Shown here: piece by piece, positions 24,045-36,212 of the stretch
How positions within the stretch are numbered: the first letter of the stretch is position 1
Layout: every line of letters begins with the position of its first letter
Assembly (NCBI GenBank): GCA_944548615.1
Contig: OX155951.1
Location: forward strand, 17,670,718-17,734,717
Reading direction: 5' to 3'
Length of the DNA stretch: 64,000 bases
From: Micropterix aruncella
Taxonomy: Eukaryota > Arthropoda > Insecta > Lepidoptera > Micropterigidae
Position numbers and translations under genes: made by a program
Notes under the pieces: model-generated
Seen by the model: the letters and a program-made list of their open reading frames with translations, nothing else
What the model was told of the DNA's origin: nothing
Databases searched by the model: none

Positions 24045-24665
24045 AATTAGGAAGCCAATGGACCCAGTGAAGTAGGGCCACTATGGCCCATGTTTTAGAG
24101 TCGGGCCCAACTCACAAATCAGCTCCCATCCGGTATCCTCCACGAAGAAGTGCAAGCCTGGGTGGGACTCTGCGCCTGTGGGCCAGTTCCCCTAGGAATC
24201 ACTCTTTGGGCGGTCCTGGACAGTTTGCGCACCGTGCGGCGTCAGCCAATCGACTGTGCATTCCGACTGATAACCGGGGTCGTCTGGAAACGGCTTTGTT
24301 TCCTAAAGAGCGGGGGGTGGTTGTTAACCTTACGGCACGTGGAACGACCAATCGGTTATCCGGGCAAATGATGCCGTAGTCCGTGATAGATTCGGTAAAC
24401 ACCAAGTCACCGCTACGTAAGGGGGAGGACCGCGTAAGCGACCTCAAACACGTAACCAATCGGGAGGCTAGAGAAATTCGGCCGTAACTGGAAGTAAGGG
24501 TGCGAGTGTCGGTCTGCTGGTTGCGTATCCGGCTTATCGAGGTAAGGGTTTGGTCTCTTACGGGCGAGTGGTGTAACTAGACACTGGACTGTTTCGTTCC
24601 AAGTCTTCTACGCTTACCCCACTCACGTGAGACTGGTGTGGCCGCCGTGACTGTTGATGACCGAT
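24045..24665 (-). repeat. Family A copy, long, minus orientation
   Basis: In reverse complement it carries nearly every family block: the cgagtgg/cttacgggc block, gaagtaagggtgcgagtg, the caatcgggaggctagagaaa block, cctcaaacacgtaacc, ggcgtcagccaatcgactg, the gtgggactctgcgcctgtg 3' third and others. It aligns over most of the length of the 33239-33913 copy. The frames at 24083-24459 overlap on both strands and are incidental. Ends are approximate. Confidence 0.78.
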
Positions 24666-24699
24666 GTGATATATGTACGACGACCAGAGTACTTATCCG

Positions 24700-26965
24700 A
24701 GTTGTCTTGATACCTCGACGTGATCAGAGAGTAGATAAAACACCGTATAAATTTTTAATTAATTACTGCTACAAGTAAATTGAGAGAGATGACTTTCCAG
24801 TAGAGAGGATATTACAAAAGCGATCGGAGTAATTAAAGAATGTGAAGTGATTTAATTAATTTAGTTGATCTCTATTTCTACTCGTAAATCTTGTGAAATT
24901 TCCAAATAGTGGGGTTAAAGTGCGTCACTAAAATATTGCTAAATCTGAAAGGCGCGTTTAAAAGACGTGAAATAAATATTCTTTTAATTATAATAGTCAT
25001 TACTGTGTTGACATTAAATCGTATGTTATACTGAGAATTATTTATTTATTTTTATTTTTTTATTTATTAAAGGTAAAGCACAAAATATAATTTCCTGCAG
25101 CATTACAAAAAAAAAGGGTTTTGACAAGTAGCGAGAAATAGAGCACACTGCAGTATCTTGGTCACTCCGTCAACACCGCCTAACTAGGCCTAGGCCTGTA
25201 CTAAGGCAGGTGTACCAGGAAATATTTTACCTGTGCACACAAAAAAAAATAAAAAATTTAACAACTAAACTTAAAAATTAAACATGTTAAAAAGATAAAA
25301 TTAAAATATCAAGAAGTATTTGAAATTATAATCATAAAATTATCGAGTAAAAAATAAAAATCGAAATCATAATAATAGTAAATAAATAGATAGATACCTA
25401 CTTAGTAAAATAAAAAAATATATAAAAATAAAATAAGAATATAATAAATAAAAATCATACTAGATAGTCAAATAGTTTGTGGCTCTTTTCACGGCCTTCA
25501 TTTATTAGCCACATATGGCTCTGCTTCTTAAACGAATCTTTAGTCTGAATTATATACTGTAATTTATTATTTTTTACATCATTGCTAAGTCCCTACAACT
25601 TTAGAGTTTTTCCATATTAAGATCCTCACTGTATTTCGAATCTCTAATCTCGGGCGTCATAACTATCAAATATTACGCTAAAACGCTGGACCATTTGTCA
25701 TGCATAATGGACAGATAAGGAAATGGAGCAATAATGTTAAATATTTCATCAACGGATTTATCGTTAATGTAGGCCACATCTCATTTCTATTGTTTGAGGC
25801 GGGCCGAGAGATCCCTCCTTGCAATAACAAAATCCTTTGTTATCTTCCTCTCGGATGTAATGACTAGGACGTTTCTTGCGCTACAGGCACGGAGCGCAGA
25901 TATTAGGGAAACGGTCCATTGCCCTACGGCTAAACGGCGCGTCATGACGATTAAACGCAATGATGTTGCAGAATTGTCTATGTAAGCTTGCTTAACAATC
26001 ACTACCTTTGAGGGCGGAAACAGAGGATACCCTGCTTATGGATTCGTGTAATTGAATAAAGATTTAACGAGAGATAGACACAATAAGCTAGGAATCAATA
26101 GATGAGTTGGCCAGCTGTTTTATCTATTTGGCTTAGATAGATACTCTATTTCTGCGTGAAACTTAGCGGGGCAAGCGCCCTCGTGACATAGAGCCACGAT
26201 CTCGCATCGTTTCTTGCGCATATATGCCTGCGTAAGCTGCGGCCGCATAGAGAAATGACATGAAGAACAACAAGCTTAATGTATTTGATTATTCTTGACA
26301 TTATTTAAAAACTATTATTGGGATTTTTTCTCTGTGTATTGATTATTGGATTTTTAAATTATTTTGACTGTTTATATAATCTGATTCTTAAACCTCCGGA
26401 TAATTATATTATTTAATAAACCGAACTCTTATTTATATTTATTATACCGATCTCATTAGATTTTCTATTTATTTATGGAAAAAGGAAAGTAAAACTATTA
26501 TCATGCTAAAAGCATTTAATAACTAACTGTTTTTTTACAGTAGGTTGTATATGATGGGTACAGGAAAAAAAACGTGAATTATCAGTAGAGCAATATTTTT
26601 TACAATCGCATTTTTAAAGTTAAACGCCTTGTAACACCTTTGTAATTATTTTATTGATAATATTACAAAAACTAGTATTACCAAATCTAAAATTTTTAGA
26701 GGAAATTATATTCAATTTACTTAAAAGTACGTATTTATGCACTAATCATAAGAAGATTAACTCAAAACCCCTTTCCAACAGGGAAAAAACGTGCAATGTC
26801 AATGTTGTTTTAAAAAACATAAGTTATCCACCAGTTTAAGAAACAAAGAATGCAAGATTTATGACAAAGTAGCAGCACACACATTATCACATTAATAGAG
26901 ATGATAGAGAGTATCACAGTTCAAATGATGGGGAGTAAGTCGTCGTACTTCTTTTTTAACGGTAC
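24700..26965. other. Long AT-rich stretch, no gene seen
   Basis: Around 25035-25075 a ttattta-rich run followed by cctgcag could be the reversed 3' end of an unidentified LINE. A segment with opposite open frames at 25787-26002 has no recognised homology. A/T-rich low-complexity sequence fills 25240-25470. Confidence 0.4.
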
Positions 26966-26969
26966 GAGC

Positions 26970-27031
26970 TCATCATTCTACAATTCTACATCATTCTACC
27001 TTCTACATCATTCTACATCATTCTACATTCT
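26970..27031. repeat. Short tandem repeat, unit about 10-11 bp
   Basis: Repeats of catcattcta and its shortened form attctac in direct orientation. Confidence 0.85.
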
Positions 27032-27034
27032 AAC

Positions 27035-28760
27035 ATGATGGCAATTCAAATTCCCTTTCAGGCAGTGCACTGGTGAGCGAGAGCGGCAAATCGATTTATT
27101 TGCCCAGTCGGTATTATAGTGTACACTTTACAAAAAAAAAACTGGCTCACCGAGTTGTATTTGGACCTCCTTTAGCGATTGGATAGGGAAAGTGCTCTTT
27201 TCCAGGAATCGATTTTTGGTAAAATCTGCCCAAGATTTAACCATTTTGTTATCTACTTCGATCATGTAGAAAAGACATGAGTTGTTTCTAGGTCGCATAT
27301 CGCATGTTTGAACTTATATTGCATGTTTCTTTTTTTTGAGCTAGATGACATATCAGTTTCTTTCCATGGCATTCAGGCATACAGGCATTGTCACTATGGT
27401 AAGGCATTTTTATTCCGTGGATTTCAATGCTAACGCATACTTCGTTGAAAGACAAATACGATGGCATCACTAACCTATTTTTGTGGAAAAAATGACATCG
27501 CATGTTCTTTCCGTGTACTCTTCATATATACTTCATATATGTACCACATATTGTGACATGTCCAAGAGCGGTAAATTCACCAATTAAATAGGTTTTTTTT
27601 TGTATTGTAGCACACAATCGGAGAAGCATCTCGTCACGGAACAAACAACATAGTCCAGTTTAAGGAGCATTTTATTTTGTACAAAGTCGGGTAGTTATGA
27701 TTTCGAATACGCACGTTGATTTTGAGTACTCCTTGATATTTTCGGTGTTATTTTCTTTGGAATTGTATGATCTCAGAGTTCGTGATTTATTTTGTAAGTA
27801 AGTTTGTACTTTGCCATCATATATCAAGTTTGTAATTTAGTAACAGGTGCTTTTCCATATATTACGGTAAAACTGTCATTCGCATAATTAAAAACAAATC
27901 AAGTTTTAATCGAAAATGGAATAAAAACATCGAATTTTGTTAGATTACGTATTATTTTATTTTCTGTGAGTTAGGAAGAAGAAGGTAGCAGAAGAATGTT
28001 TAGTCGATATATAATGAGGCTCAACAAAATATAATGAGCGGCAATACGAGACACATTTTATTATGTTTGTTTTTTTTTTAATTTGCACTAAAATAACGTT
28101 AACAAGCGTTAGAAATATAATTATCTATACGTTGTTTTTTATAGAAATATTCACTCTAAGTACAATGTATTCATTAATAAGTATTAATAAAATATTCATT
28201 GTTAAGTAATAATGCTGTGTATTTCTTGAAATAGAAATAAAATAAATAAAATAATAGTCTTCTGGCGGGACGTTTAACCGCCCTACCCATACGAACGTAC
28301 GTGATACTTCCGCTATATTTTCTCCCGTACGCAACAAAACGTATCCCGTACGGCAAGTACAAAAAAAAACTGAAACCCACAAAGCGTACGTGATACGTCA
28401 AATTGTTGCTACGATTTTAAATAAAAAAAAGGTCATAGATGGGTCTATTTTGTTAGAAAGTTTTATGGTATATTATAAACAATATTAAGAAATCTAATTA
28501 AAAAAACCAAACGACTTTTATCTACTTTTTGAATAATAACCCAAAGGTAGGGAGGTTAAAACAAACAATATATTCCTGCTTATCCGCAGACGATGCACTA
28601 CAATGATTCAACCGCCAGTATTATAATATAAAAGTTGTTGTAAAACTATTTTCCGATTATTTTAGTTCAGTTTGTGAAGACTCCTCTGTCAATAATGACT
28701 ACGATAATGAAAATCTGAAAGATTTTCAACCAAATGTTGTACGTTGAAATATCTGATGTG
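27035..28760. other. Unannotated stretch
   Basis: The only internal pattern noticed is a recurring cgtacgtgatac word (about 28297 and 28386) around a taccgtacgg-like run, which may be part of an unknown repeat. Confidence 0.4.
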
Positions 28761-28764
28761 AGTT

Positions 28765-29870
28765 GAAATATCTGACGCCTCAACATTTTGTTACCTGCAG
28801 GCAATAGACCCTAATAAAGGGGCACGATATGACGATATTCCTCCCTACTTCATTAAACAATATGCCCCTACGTTATGAAAGCCGCTAGCTATTCTGTTCA
28901 ATAAATCTTGGAGGACAAGGACCGTACCTACCCTTTGGAAAACCGCCTTGGCTACGTTTATCTTCAAGAGTAGGGATAAGTCAAATGTCTCCAATTTTAG
29001 ACCAACATCAAAACTACCGGTATTTTTAAAAGTATTAAGAAAAATATATATCATGCCATTCTCCATTACATTAAAAGTCACATTAAAATTGAACAACACA
29101 GTGTTTTTCCTGGTAGATCGTTAGAAACTAATTTAGCCATATTTACTGATCATTAGTATATGAAGAATGGATAATTGAAAACAAATTGACGCCACATACA
29201 CTGACGTTGCCAAAGCGTTGGACCGCGTCAATATAGTTATTTTACTGAAACCATACTCAATTGGTATCCAATGTCAACCTTTTAGGTGGTTTATTTCTTA
29301 TTTTAAAAATGGGTCTCATTGCAATTGTAGCGGTGACGCTAGGTTCAAAAGTGGAATCATTCCATCTGGCATCCAACAAGGGTCTTATATAGGAGCTACT
29401 ATTTTCATTTTGTATGTCAGTGATATCGGTAAATGTTTCGAGCATTCAAATATTCTAATATATGCAGACATGTATTTAGTCTCCGGAAAATTCAATCCTC
29501 CTTCAGTAGGATATAACTTATAAGCTATAGGGTAATAAAATAAAATCAAAATTAATATAGCAATTGTTTTCATATAAGCTTCACTCGAAACGTAAATAGA
29601 ATTAATTTAATTAACAAAAGACCTGGCACAGATTTCTAATAGCACTTTAAACTTCCGCGCGCACATTGAAGCCATCGATGAGAAAGCTTACAAAATGATA
29701 TGGTTTATTACGCGTATCAAAACTTTGCAATGATATTGCTAACATGAAGCTATTATTTGTAACTAATATTGTAATATTATTTTAAACATCTGGAGGTCGC
29801 ATCGCCGATATGGTCCCCGCACTACCAGATATAGATAATGTTAGAAGTAGAGATAATTAGAAGTCATATT
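28765..29870 (+). pseudogene. Jockey-like LINE, decayed RT region
   Basis: Translated pieces in shifting plus frames follow the RT order. The finger block has an internal KGARYDDIPPYFIKQYAPT and is followed by TVPTLWKTALATFIFK, the NFRP-type motif (SNFRPTSKLPVF) and a palm A/B region in the open frame 29218-29523 (DRVNIVILL, IQQGSYIGATIFILYVSDIG). The catalytic box reads YADM at 29461-29472 where an active enzyme has YADD. After a gap come FRAHIEAIDEKAYKM and LEVASPIWSPHYQI at about 29660-29830, which match the thumb region. Several stops and frameshifts show it is dead. The 3' tail is AT-rich and ends near 30240. Confidence 0.82.
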
Positions 29871-32005
29871 ATGATTTTATATTAGATTCATTACTTGATA
29901 ACTTGATCATTACTATAATTTTTTCGTTTGTATATAAATTTGTATCGTTATTATTTGATGTTCAATATTTTGATTTTAATATTTTGAATTTTGAATTTAT
30001 TTGATTTTGGTTATTTTTATTTATTTGGATTTTTGGTATTAAATTGTGGTTTCCTGTATGCGCCAATAATAAACAGGTGTATCCTGAAAACCAGGATAAG
30101 AGATATCCTAAAGATATTGTAGCGTTTGTAGTTTTATTACACAGTCTTCGTCTATTTACAGATTTATTTTTTAATCTTTGGTTTTTTTTCTTTTTAATTT
30201 GTTTTATGTAACAAAAGCTGCAAATAAATATTTTTCTATTCTATAAACAAGTTGCAGATCATTCAGTGATTTTTGGTGAATGCCATAAATTAGAAGAGAA
30301 AGTAAGAAAGCGTCAAGCATCGGCCATGTTTCGTCATTTAATGTAGTTTTGTTTCTCATATTGTCCTTATAACAATTACGGCATTATTGCATGTACATAC
30401 ATAGATATTATAATGAATCGTTGATGTATTGCGTGTATTTGCATTTTTTGATTTTACTACGAAGTTGAGTCACGACTTAAAATTTCTTAGTTTACGTCGC
30501 CCAAATTTTACATCAATCAATACATAGCTATTTTTATTAAATTTATACGTAACTCCGCAAAAGAGTCTCTAAATACCTGCTAAAAATCAAACTACCTGAC
30601 ATATTGTAAGGTAAACTCTTTCTACGGTAAGTTACACTGGATACAATCTGAGTGAAGCAACCGCACCGGAGCATCGAGCATCTGGTCGTCATCGAAAGGA
30701 TCGACCTTAACTACATCTTCTTTGTCAATGAACTCCTTCCACGTGTTTTACCCCGGCTGTTCTAGTGCTAAGCTATGCTGGTAATTGAACTTTGTCCTAT
30801 GTTGTACCCCAATAGCCGCTCCCTTTATTACAAGTGGCCTGCATAGTTGATCAGATTTCTCAGCAGGCAGGCACTTGCCTCTATAATTTAGAGGTGTTTG
30901 GTATAAATAATTGAGACACATATAATTTTGCTTGAAGGTCGCTCCGGGAACAAAGCGGTTTGGGCTGCTGGCGGGGTGTTCTCCCTTTGTTCGTTGAATT
31001 AGCTCCGCTGTGATGTGGTAAAGTGTCGGCATAGATTGATTAGTGAGTTGTTTAGTGGATGCGACACGAACGGGATTTTTATAATTCTGCGTTATTATTT
31101 TTAGTTTTAAGTAACGAAGTCATGATATGATAAGTCATACAACGTGGAATAATCAAAACAGTTTTCGAATTAATAGTAGGTACTATTATTATTAAAAAAA
31201 ACACACTATCCTTTTCTGCTATCCATCGGCATATCGCATCACTTCCTGACGTAATTTACTTCCCAAACCTATTTCACAATTTATTTACTAAGTAAATTCG
31301 AAATCGAGAGATGGCTCTTAAGGCAAAATATGCTAACGTCATATTTTCTGCGCCGGTTCAGTTGTGAGTGTATTTAGTACAGTACTGTGCGAATTAATTG
31401 GAACAAGCAATAAATTTAAACTTATGTTTTGTTTCTGGCAATATATGTTGAATTCTGGCAATGTTTTTTCACCTGTCAGTCATTCTAGTACATGTACAAT
31501 GTAAAAAAACGTATTCTAGGTTATGTTGGTGTGTTTTATGTTTTATATTTTATTTAAATATGTTGACGCTTCTGGTGTATAAGTGCGCATATTTATTTTA
31601 ATCTGTGGCTTAGCGCTCATACACGGACGCCCGCCGCAGCCTCTTGTCTGTGAGGCCTGCCAAGTGTGAAGGTATGCCACTTATCCGGCCACGTGATTTG
31701 CGATCTGAATTAATTTCCATATCCCTCATCCTTCAGATTAATTCAAGGGGATCGCTCCCCGGGAATTAGGCCCGTTTTCCTGTTACTAAGAACACGCTTA
31801 ATATACTCAGCAATATTAGTTCAACCTCATACAAGGACAATATCTGGCCATCTTGGTGTAGTACGATTGGGACCGTAGTCTCGGAGTACTTTCGGTTTGG
31901 TTTGTAGGTATATGGAGTTCCAACAAGATCATCTAAACGACGAATAAAACTAATTAGCGAATAGCAATTTTTCAAACCGGGTAATAATTTTATGAATGTA
32001 CGATA
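29871..32005. other. AT-rich stretch; LINE 3' flank and unassigned sequence
   Basis: A locally GC-richer patch at 31610-31780 contains a near-duplicate pair of ctgaattaattt/cagattaattc words. A minus-strand frame at 30748-31032 is open but unrecognised. Confidence 0.4.
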
Positions 32006-32010
32006 TTTTT

Positions 32011-32260
32011 TAACCGACTTCAAAAAAAGGAGGAAGTTATCAATTCGGTTGTATCTTTTTTTAATGTTTGTTACCTCAGAACCGATTTGGAAAAATCTTC
32101 TTTTAATTGAAAGGATATACTTATTTATTGATCCATTTTTTATCAAAATCCTATTCTGATAATGGGATCCATGAGGAATTGAAGGAACTCCTCAAAAAAT
32201 ATTATATGAAGTTGAAAATGTATATGTTAGTTCAATTCCGATGACAATGCATCTTTTTAA
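32011..32260 (+). mobile_element. Lepidopteran-type LINE 3' repeat
   Basis: It begins taaccgacttcaaaaaaagg and contains gttacctcagaaccgattt and then gggatccatgaggaattg with aactcctcaaa. From memory this is a very common non-LTR 3' repeat motif of moth and butterfly genomes; I could not check that here. The open frame on the other strand (31766-32146) crosses it and is not a gene. Confidence 0.6.
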
Positions 32261-32274
32261 TGGTAAGCATGACC

Positions 32275-32600
32275 TGATTCTACACCCTGAGTTGGCTCCC
32301 GACGAGGGGACACCTCAACTGTCAACAGCACAGACACGACAATTCAGTCAGTTATAATAGCCCGTTCTAAGTTTCACCACGACATGGCTGCTGTCCCTAG
32401 GGTTGGCTCCCGCCGAGGGTAGTCCTCAACGGTGAACACCATAGACACGATATTTTGTATGACAGGACTGTGGCATCCAGGGTTGGCTTCCAAAGAGAGA
32501 ACTCCTCAACGGTCAACAGCACAGATACAACATTTTGTATACGCATTCATTATGATAACACGTTCTAAGTTTCACCATGATACGGCTGCTGCGCTTATAA
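32275..32600 (-). repeat. 119-bp minisatellite, three degenerate units
   Basis: Three diverged units read ggttggctcc, then cctcaacggtcaacagcaca, then a gttctaagtttcaccatga word. This is the reverse-complement sense of the array at 36205-37255. They are more diverged than units elsewhere. Confidence 0.75.
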
Positions 32601-32627
32601 AAAAATGGTGTCAGTTTCTATTATTCA

Positions 32628-33015
32628 ATGTGCGATATTTGCTTGAAATACAAAATTTGCTGAAGAACGATATTTTTTGCAAAGCACGATGTTTTCTGAA
32701 AATACAATATTTAAAAGTACGATATTTATCAAAATTAAAATGTCTACTAAAAGCACGATATTTTTGAGCAGTACAATATCTTTCAAAATTACGTTTTATA
32801 TATTTTTTAAATTACGGTATTATTTAAACCTACGATATTCTTCTAAAATACCAAATTTCATAAAATAGCAATATTTTTCAAGTCACGATGCCTTTTAATG
32901 AAATATTGTTTTTTAAAAGTACGGTTTTTTATACGCTAATTTCTGATAGTAACGTCTTTTTCAACAGTACGATATTTTTAAAAGTAAGGTATTTTTTGAG
33001 CACAATGTTTTGAAA
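32628..33015. repeat. Degenerate minisatellite, unit about 25-30 bp
   Basis: Repeated aaaagtacgatatttttcaa-like units vary in length and carry many substitutions, for example cgatatttgcttgaaatac, agtacgatatttatcaaaa and agtacgatatttttaaaag. They decay without any sharp boundary. Confidence 0.75.
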
Positions 33016-33238
33016 GTGTATTATAATATATTCCGCACATACGGCCCCGTCTTACCTTACTCATTCCGCATCTAAGCCCAACTTGCCTCATATGGCTACG
33101 TATGACCTATTATGGCTTAAATGTGATTTCAAAATGGTCTCTTAGTATAGCAGCTCCCGTTTCTATCGTAGGTTCCGTACCAAAATTTATATCGTAAGTT
33201 CAGAATCCAAACGCCCGTCTCCATTGATGTATAAAACA

Positions 33239-33913
33239 TATTGAGTTGTCAACCACAACGGGCGAACCCGTCACCGCAGGACGTTTTAACGATTGTTCGT
33301 TCTATCGACCGTGCAGTGAGCGTAGAAGACTTGGGACATAACAATCCACCGTCAAGCTACGCCACAACCCGTTAGAGTCCAACGCCTTACCGCGAGTAGC
33401 CAGGTATGTTACCTGGCGGGCGGCACTCGCGCCCTAACTACCAATTTCGACCAGATTTCTCCGGTCTCTCGATTGGTTCCGAGTTCGAGGTCGCTTGCGC
33501 GGTCCTCTCCCTTACGAAGCGGTGAAACGGAGTACACCGAATCTGTCGCGGACCAAGGCGTCCTTTGCCCGACTCTGAACCGGGATCGGATGGCCAATGG
33601 TCATTTCAAGAGCAGTCGCCGTAAGGTAGACAACTACCCCCGCTCTATAGGAAACAATACAGTTCCCAGACTCCCCCGATTGTTAGTCGGAGAGCACAAT
33701 CGATTGGCTTGCGCCGCTCGGTGCGCAGACCGTCCAGGAGCGCCAGAGGATTGATTCCCAGGGGAGACTGGTTGACCCAGTGTCCTACCCAGGCTCCGCA
33801 CCCCATGCGTGGAGGCCATCGGATGGGTGTTGACCTGTGAGTGTGACCGACCCTGAAACAGAATGGGTCTTCGTGGCTAACTCAGCAAGGGCCCATTAGC
33901 TCCCCCATAGCTA
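33239..33913 (+). repeat. Family A, longest bounded copy (675 bp) with 13-bp target-site duplication
   Basis: It is flanked by gatgtataaaaca at 33226-33238 and again at 33914-33926. It starts tattgagttgtcaaccacaa, which aligns with the tagggaggtgtcgactacag start at 20562. Ordered blocks are: cccgtcaccgcagg; gttcgttctatcgac; gtagaagacttggga; gccacaacccgttagag; tccaacgccttaccgcgag; ggcgggcggcactcgcgcc; ctctcgattggttccgag; a self-complementary ggtcgcttgcgcggtcc block; cggaccaaggcgtcc; ccgggatcggatggcc; ctataggaaacaata; and a 3' third ending near catagcta. The frames at 33409-33597, 33473-33754 and 33634-33819 overlap on both strands and look incidental. It has no poly(A) tail, no clear pol III boxes and no protein. 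The family is unknown to me. Confidence 0.85.
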
Positions 33914-34184
33914 GATGTATAAAACAGAGCGGCTAAACAATTTTCGAAATCGGACAACGCGTCCTTGAGATATGGACGACTCCGTTCAGTCTTCGTTATT
34001 ATCAAGCTAGCGCCAAGCGACACCAGCAAACCAAGGCCTGAATTTACTAAAAAAAAAAACAAAAACAGATTTCGTTCTAAATCAAATATCTACCCATTTC
34101 AGGTCATTCAGAACCAGAAAACCGACAAAAAATCTATGTATGGAGTAATGCTGGCGCCACCCATTCTATTGTCAAGCAGTCTGA

Positions 34185-34420
34185 CCATTTGTTTCGAGTT
34201 CTGTATTGCATCCATAGTCTACTGATGAATAATCAGCTTTTCCAAAACACTTTGGAAAAGCTGAACTACTAAGTCTATTTTGGAACTACTTTGGAACTAC
34301 TTTGGAAAAGCTGAACTGACTATCCCGTCATTCTATTGTCTAAATATTTTCTGATCTGAAAGTATCAGCTTTTACAAAACTCTTGCACTTTTTTGTCGCT
34401 GGCTCCCCAACTAATAAAGG
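34185..34420 (+). repeat. Diverged copy of the HINE passenger segment
   Basis: It shares ttcgagttctgtattgcat, tagtctactgatgaa, tctgatctgaaagtatc and aaactcttgcac words, in order, with 8890-9110. A 13-bp perfect hairpin (34234-34246 and 34251-34263) and three short direct repeats of ttggaactact have expanded its middle. Confidence 0.65.
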
Positions 34421-34677
34421 CTCAGAATTGTTTTTATTGGGAATCATAAACAAATATATACACTTATCTATATATTGTGTATATCTATGCACAATATATA
34501 TAGATAAATGTATATATCTATTACTATTCCTTTATATTCAATTTTGTTTACTGTTGTTTAATATTATTTGACATTTTGTTTTAATTAATACGACTATTTA
34601 TTTTCTGTATTCTATTTGAAATATTTTATAATGTGATTATTAGATATTACATTTTATTAATTGCAATTTTTATGATA

Positions 34678-35180
<503 letters not shown>

Positions 35181-35185
35181 CTCAA

Positions 35186-36015
35186 GGAAAGTATTGTGGA
35201 CGCACTTTCTGTGTGTCAGTTGTGTGTATTCTACGAAGATAGGGCTGAAACGCTTTATCCGATTGAGCTGAAATTCGGCATGCAGGCATCATTTGATCAT
35301 GGCATGAGCTGAAAAGATTGTGATTGAAATCCGTCCACCCTGGGTTGGCTCCCAAAGAGGGAACTCCTCAACGGTTAACAGCAAAGACCCAAAATTTTGA
35401 ATACGCATTCAATTATGATAGCCCCTTTCATGTTCTACCATGACATGGCTGATGAACCCTAGATTGGCTCCCGATGAGGGAACTCCTCAACGGTCAACAG
35501 CAGGGACCTAAAATGTTGTATACGAATTCAATTATTATAGGCCCGGCCCTTCCATGTTCCACCATAACATGGCTGATGAATCCTGGCTTAGCTTCGGATG
35601 AGGGAACTACTAAACGGTCAACAGCAGAGACCCAAAATTTTGTATACGCATTCAATTATGATAGCCCCTTCCTTGCAAGTTCCATTATAACATGGCTGAT
35701 GTACCCTGGGTTGGCTCCCGATGAGGAACTCCTCACCGGTCAACAGCAGAGACCCAAAATTTTGTATACGTGTTTCGATTTCGTTTTCGATAGTTTTCGA
35801 TTTTGGTTTCGGTTTCGTTTTAGATTTTGATTTTTATTTCGATTTCGACTTCATTTTCGATTTCGATTTTTATTTCGATTTCATCATCATGATCATCGGG
35901 GGGGGGGGGGGTTAATGAGTGGTGCTAGGTTGGAAAGGAGGGTGGGTGGTATTATTATTCAGATTAATTAAGTTACTGGCTACTTGGCAGGAAAGTCTTG
36001 GGGTGACACAGCCGA
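35186..36015 (-). mobile_element. HINE-like element carrying four minisatellite units (minus orientation)
   Basis: The 3' end lies on the left (ggaaagtattgtggacgc, 35186 onward), followed by the family block (gattgagctgaaattcggca, gatcatggcatgag). Then come four units of the 119-bp minisatellite (about 35340-35770), a (TTTCGA)n-like run, a poly-G tract (35898-35911) and the 5' end. In reverse complement the 5' end reads tcggctgtgtcaccccaaga with subterminal actttcctgcc. The 3' terminal hairpin is degraded. Non-autonomous. Confidence 0.6.
35775..35885. repeat. Degenerate (TTTCGA)n hexanucleotide run
   Basis: Repeated tttcga/ttttcga/tttcgt units form the tail of the minisatellite block inside the HINE at 35186-36015. 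Confidence 0.85.
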
Positions 36016-36104
36016 TTTTTTAACGGATGTCGTCGTCCTGTTCACACTAGTCGGATGTCGGATCCAATTTGGAGTCAATCACTCTCCAGAAAGCGACTGC
36101 ACGA

Positions 36105-36212
36105 TTGACGTCGACGTAGCTGTCGCTGTCCCGGTCACGTTCGCGTTTGAGGTCGCGTTTTTGGTCGCATTTACGGTCGCGTTTGCGGTTTCGTTCGCGT
36201 TTGCGGGCCGTT
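36105..36212. repeat. Degenerate GC-rich hexanucleotide run
   Basis: Units such as gtcgcgttt, ggtcgc, gttcgcgtttg and gcggtt form a short hexamer-based array immediately before the first 119-bp unit. It is comparable in place, but not in sequence, to the (TTTCGA)n run at 35775. Confidence 0.7.

Noticed and set aside
31766..32146. 126-codon minus-strand frame as a gene
   Set aside because: It overlaps the lepidopteran-type LINE 3' repeat in antisense and shows no domain.
33409..33819. Overlapping open frames in family A as real genes
   Set aside because: Frames exist on both strands, differ between copies, have no conserved domain and are explained by the GC-rich composition with few stops.
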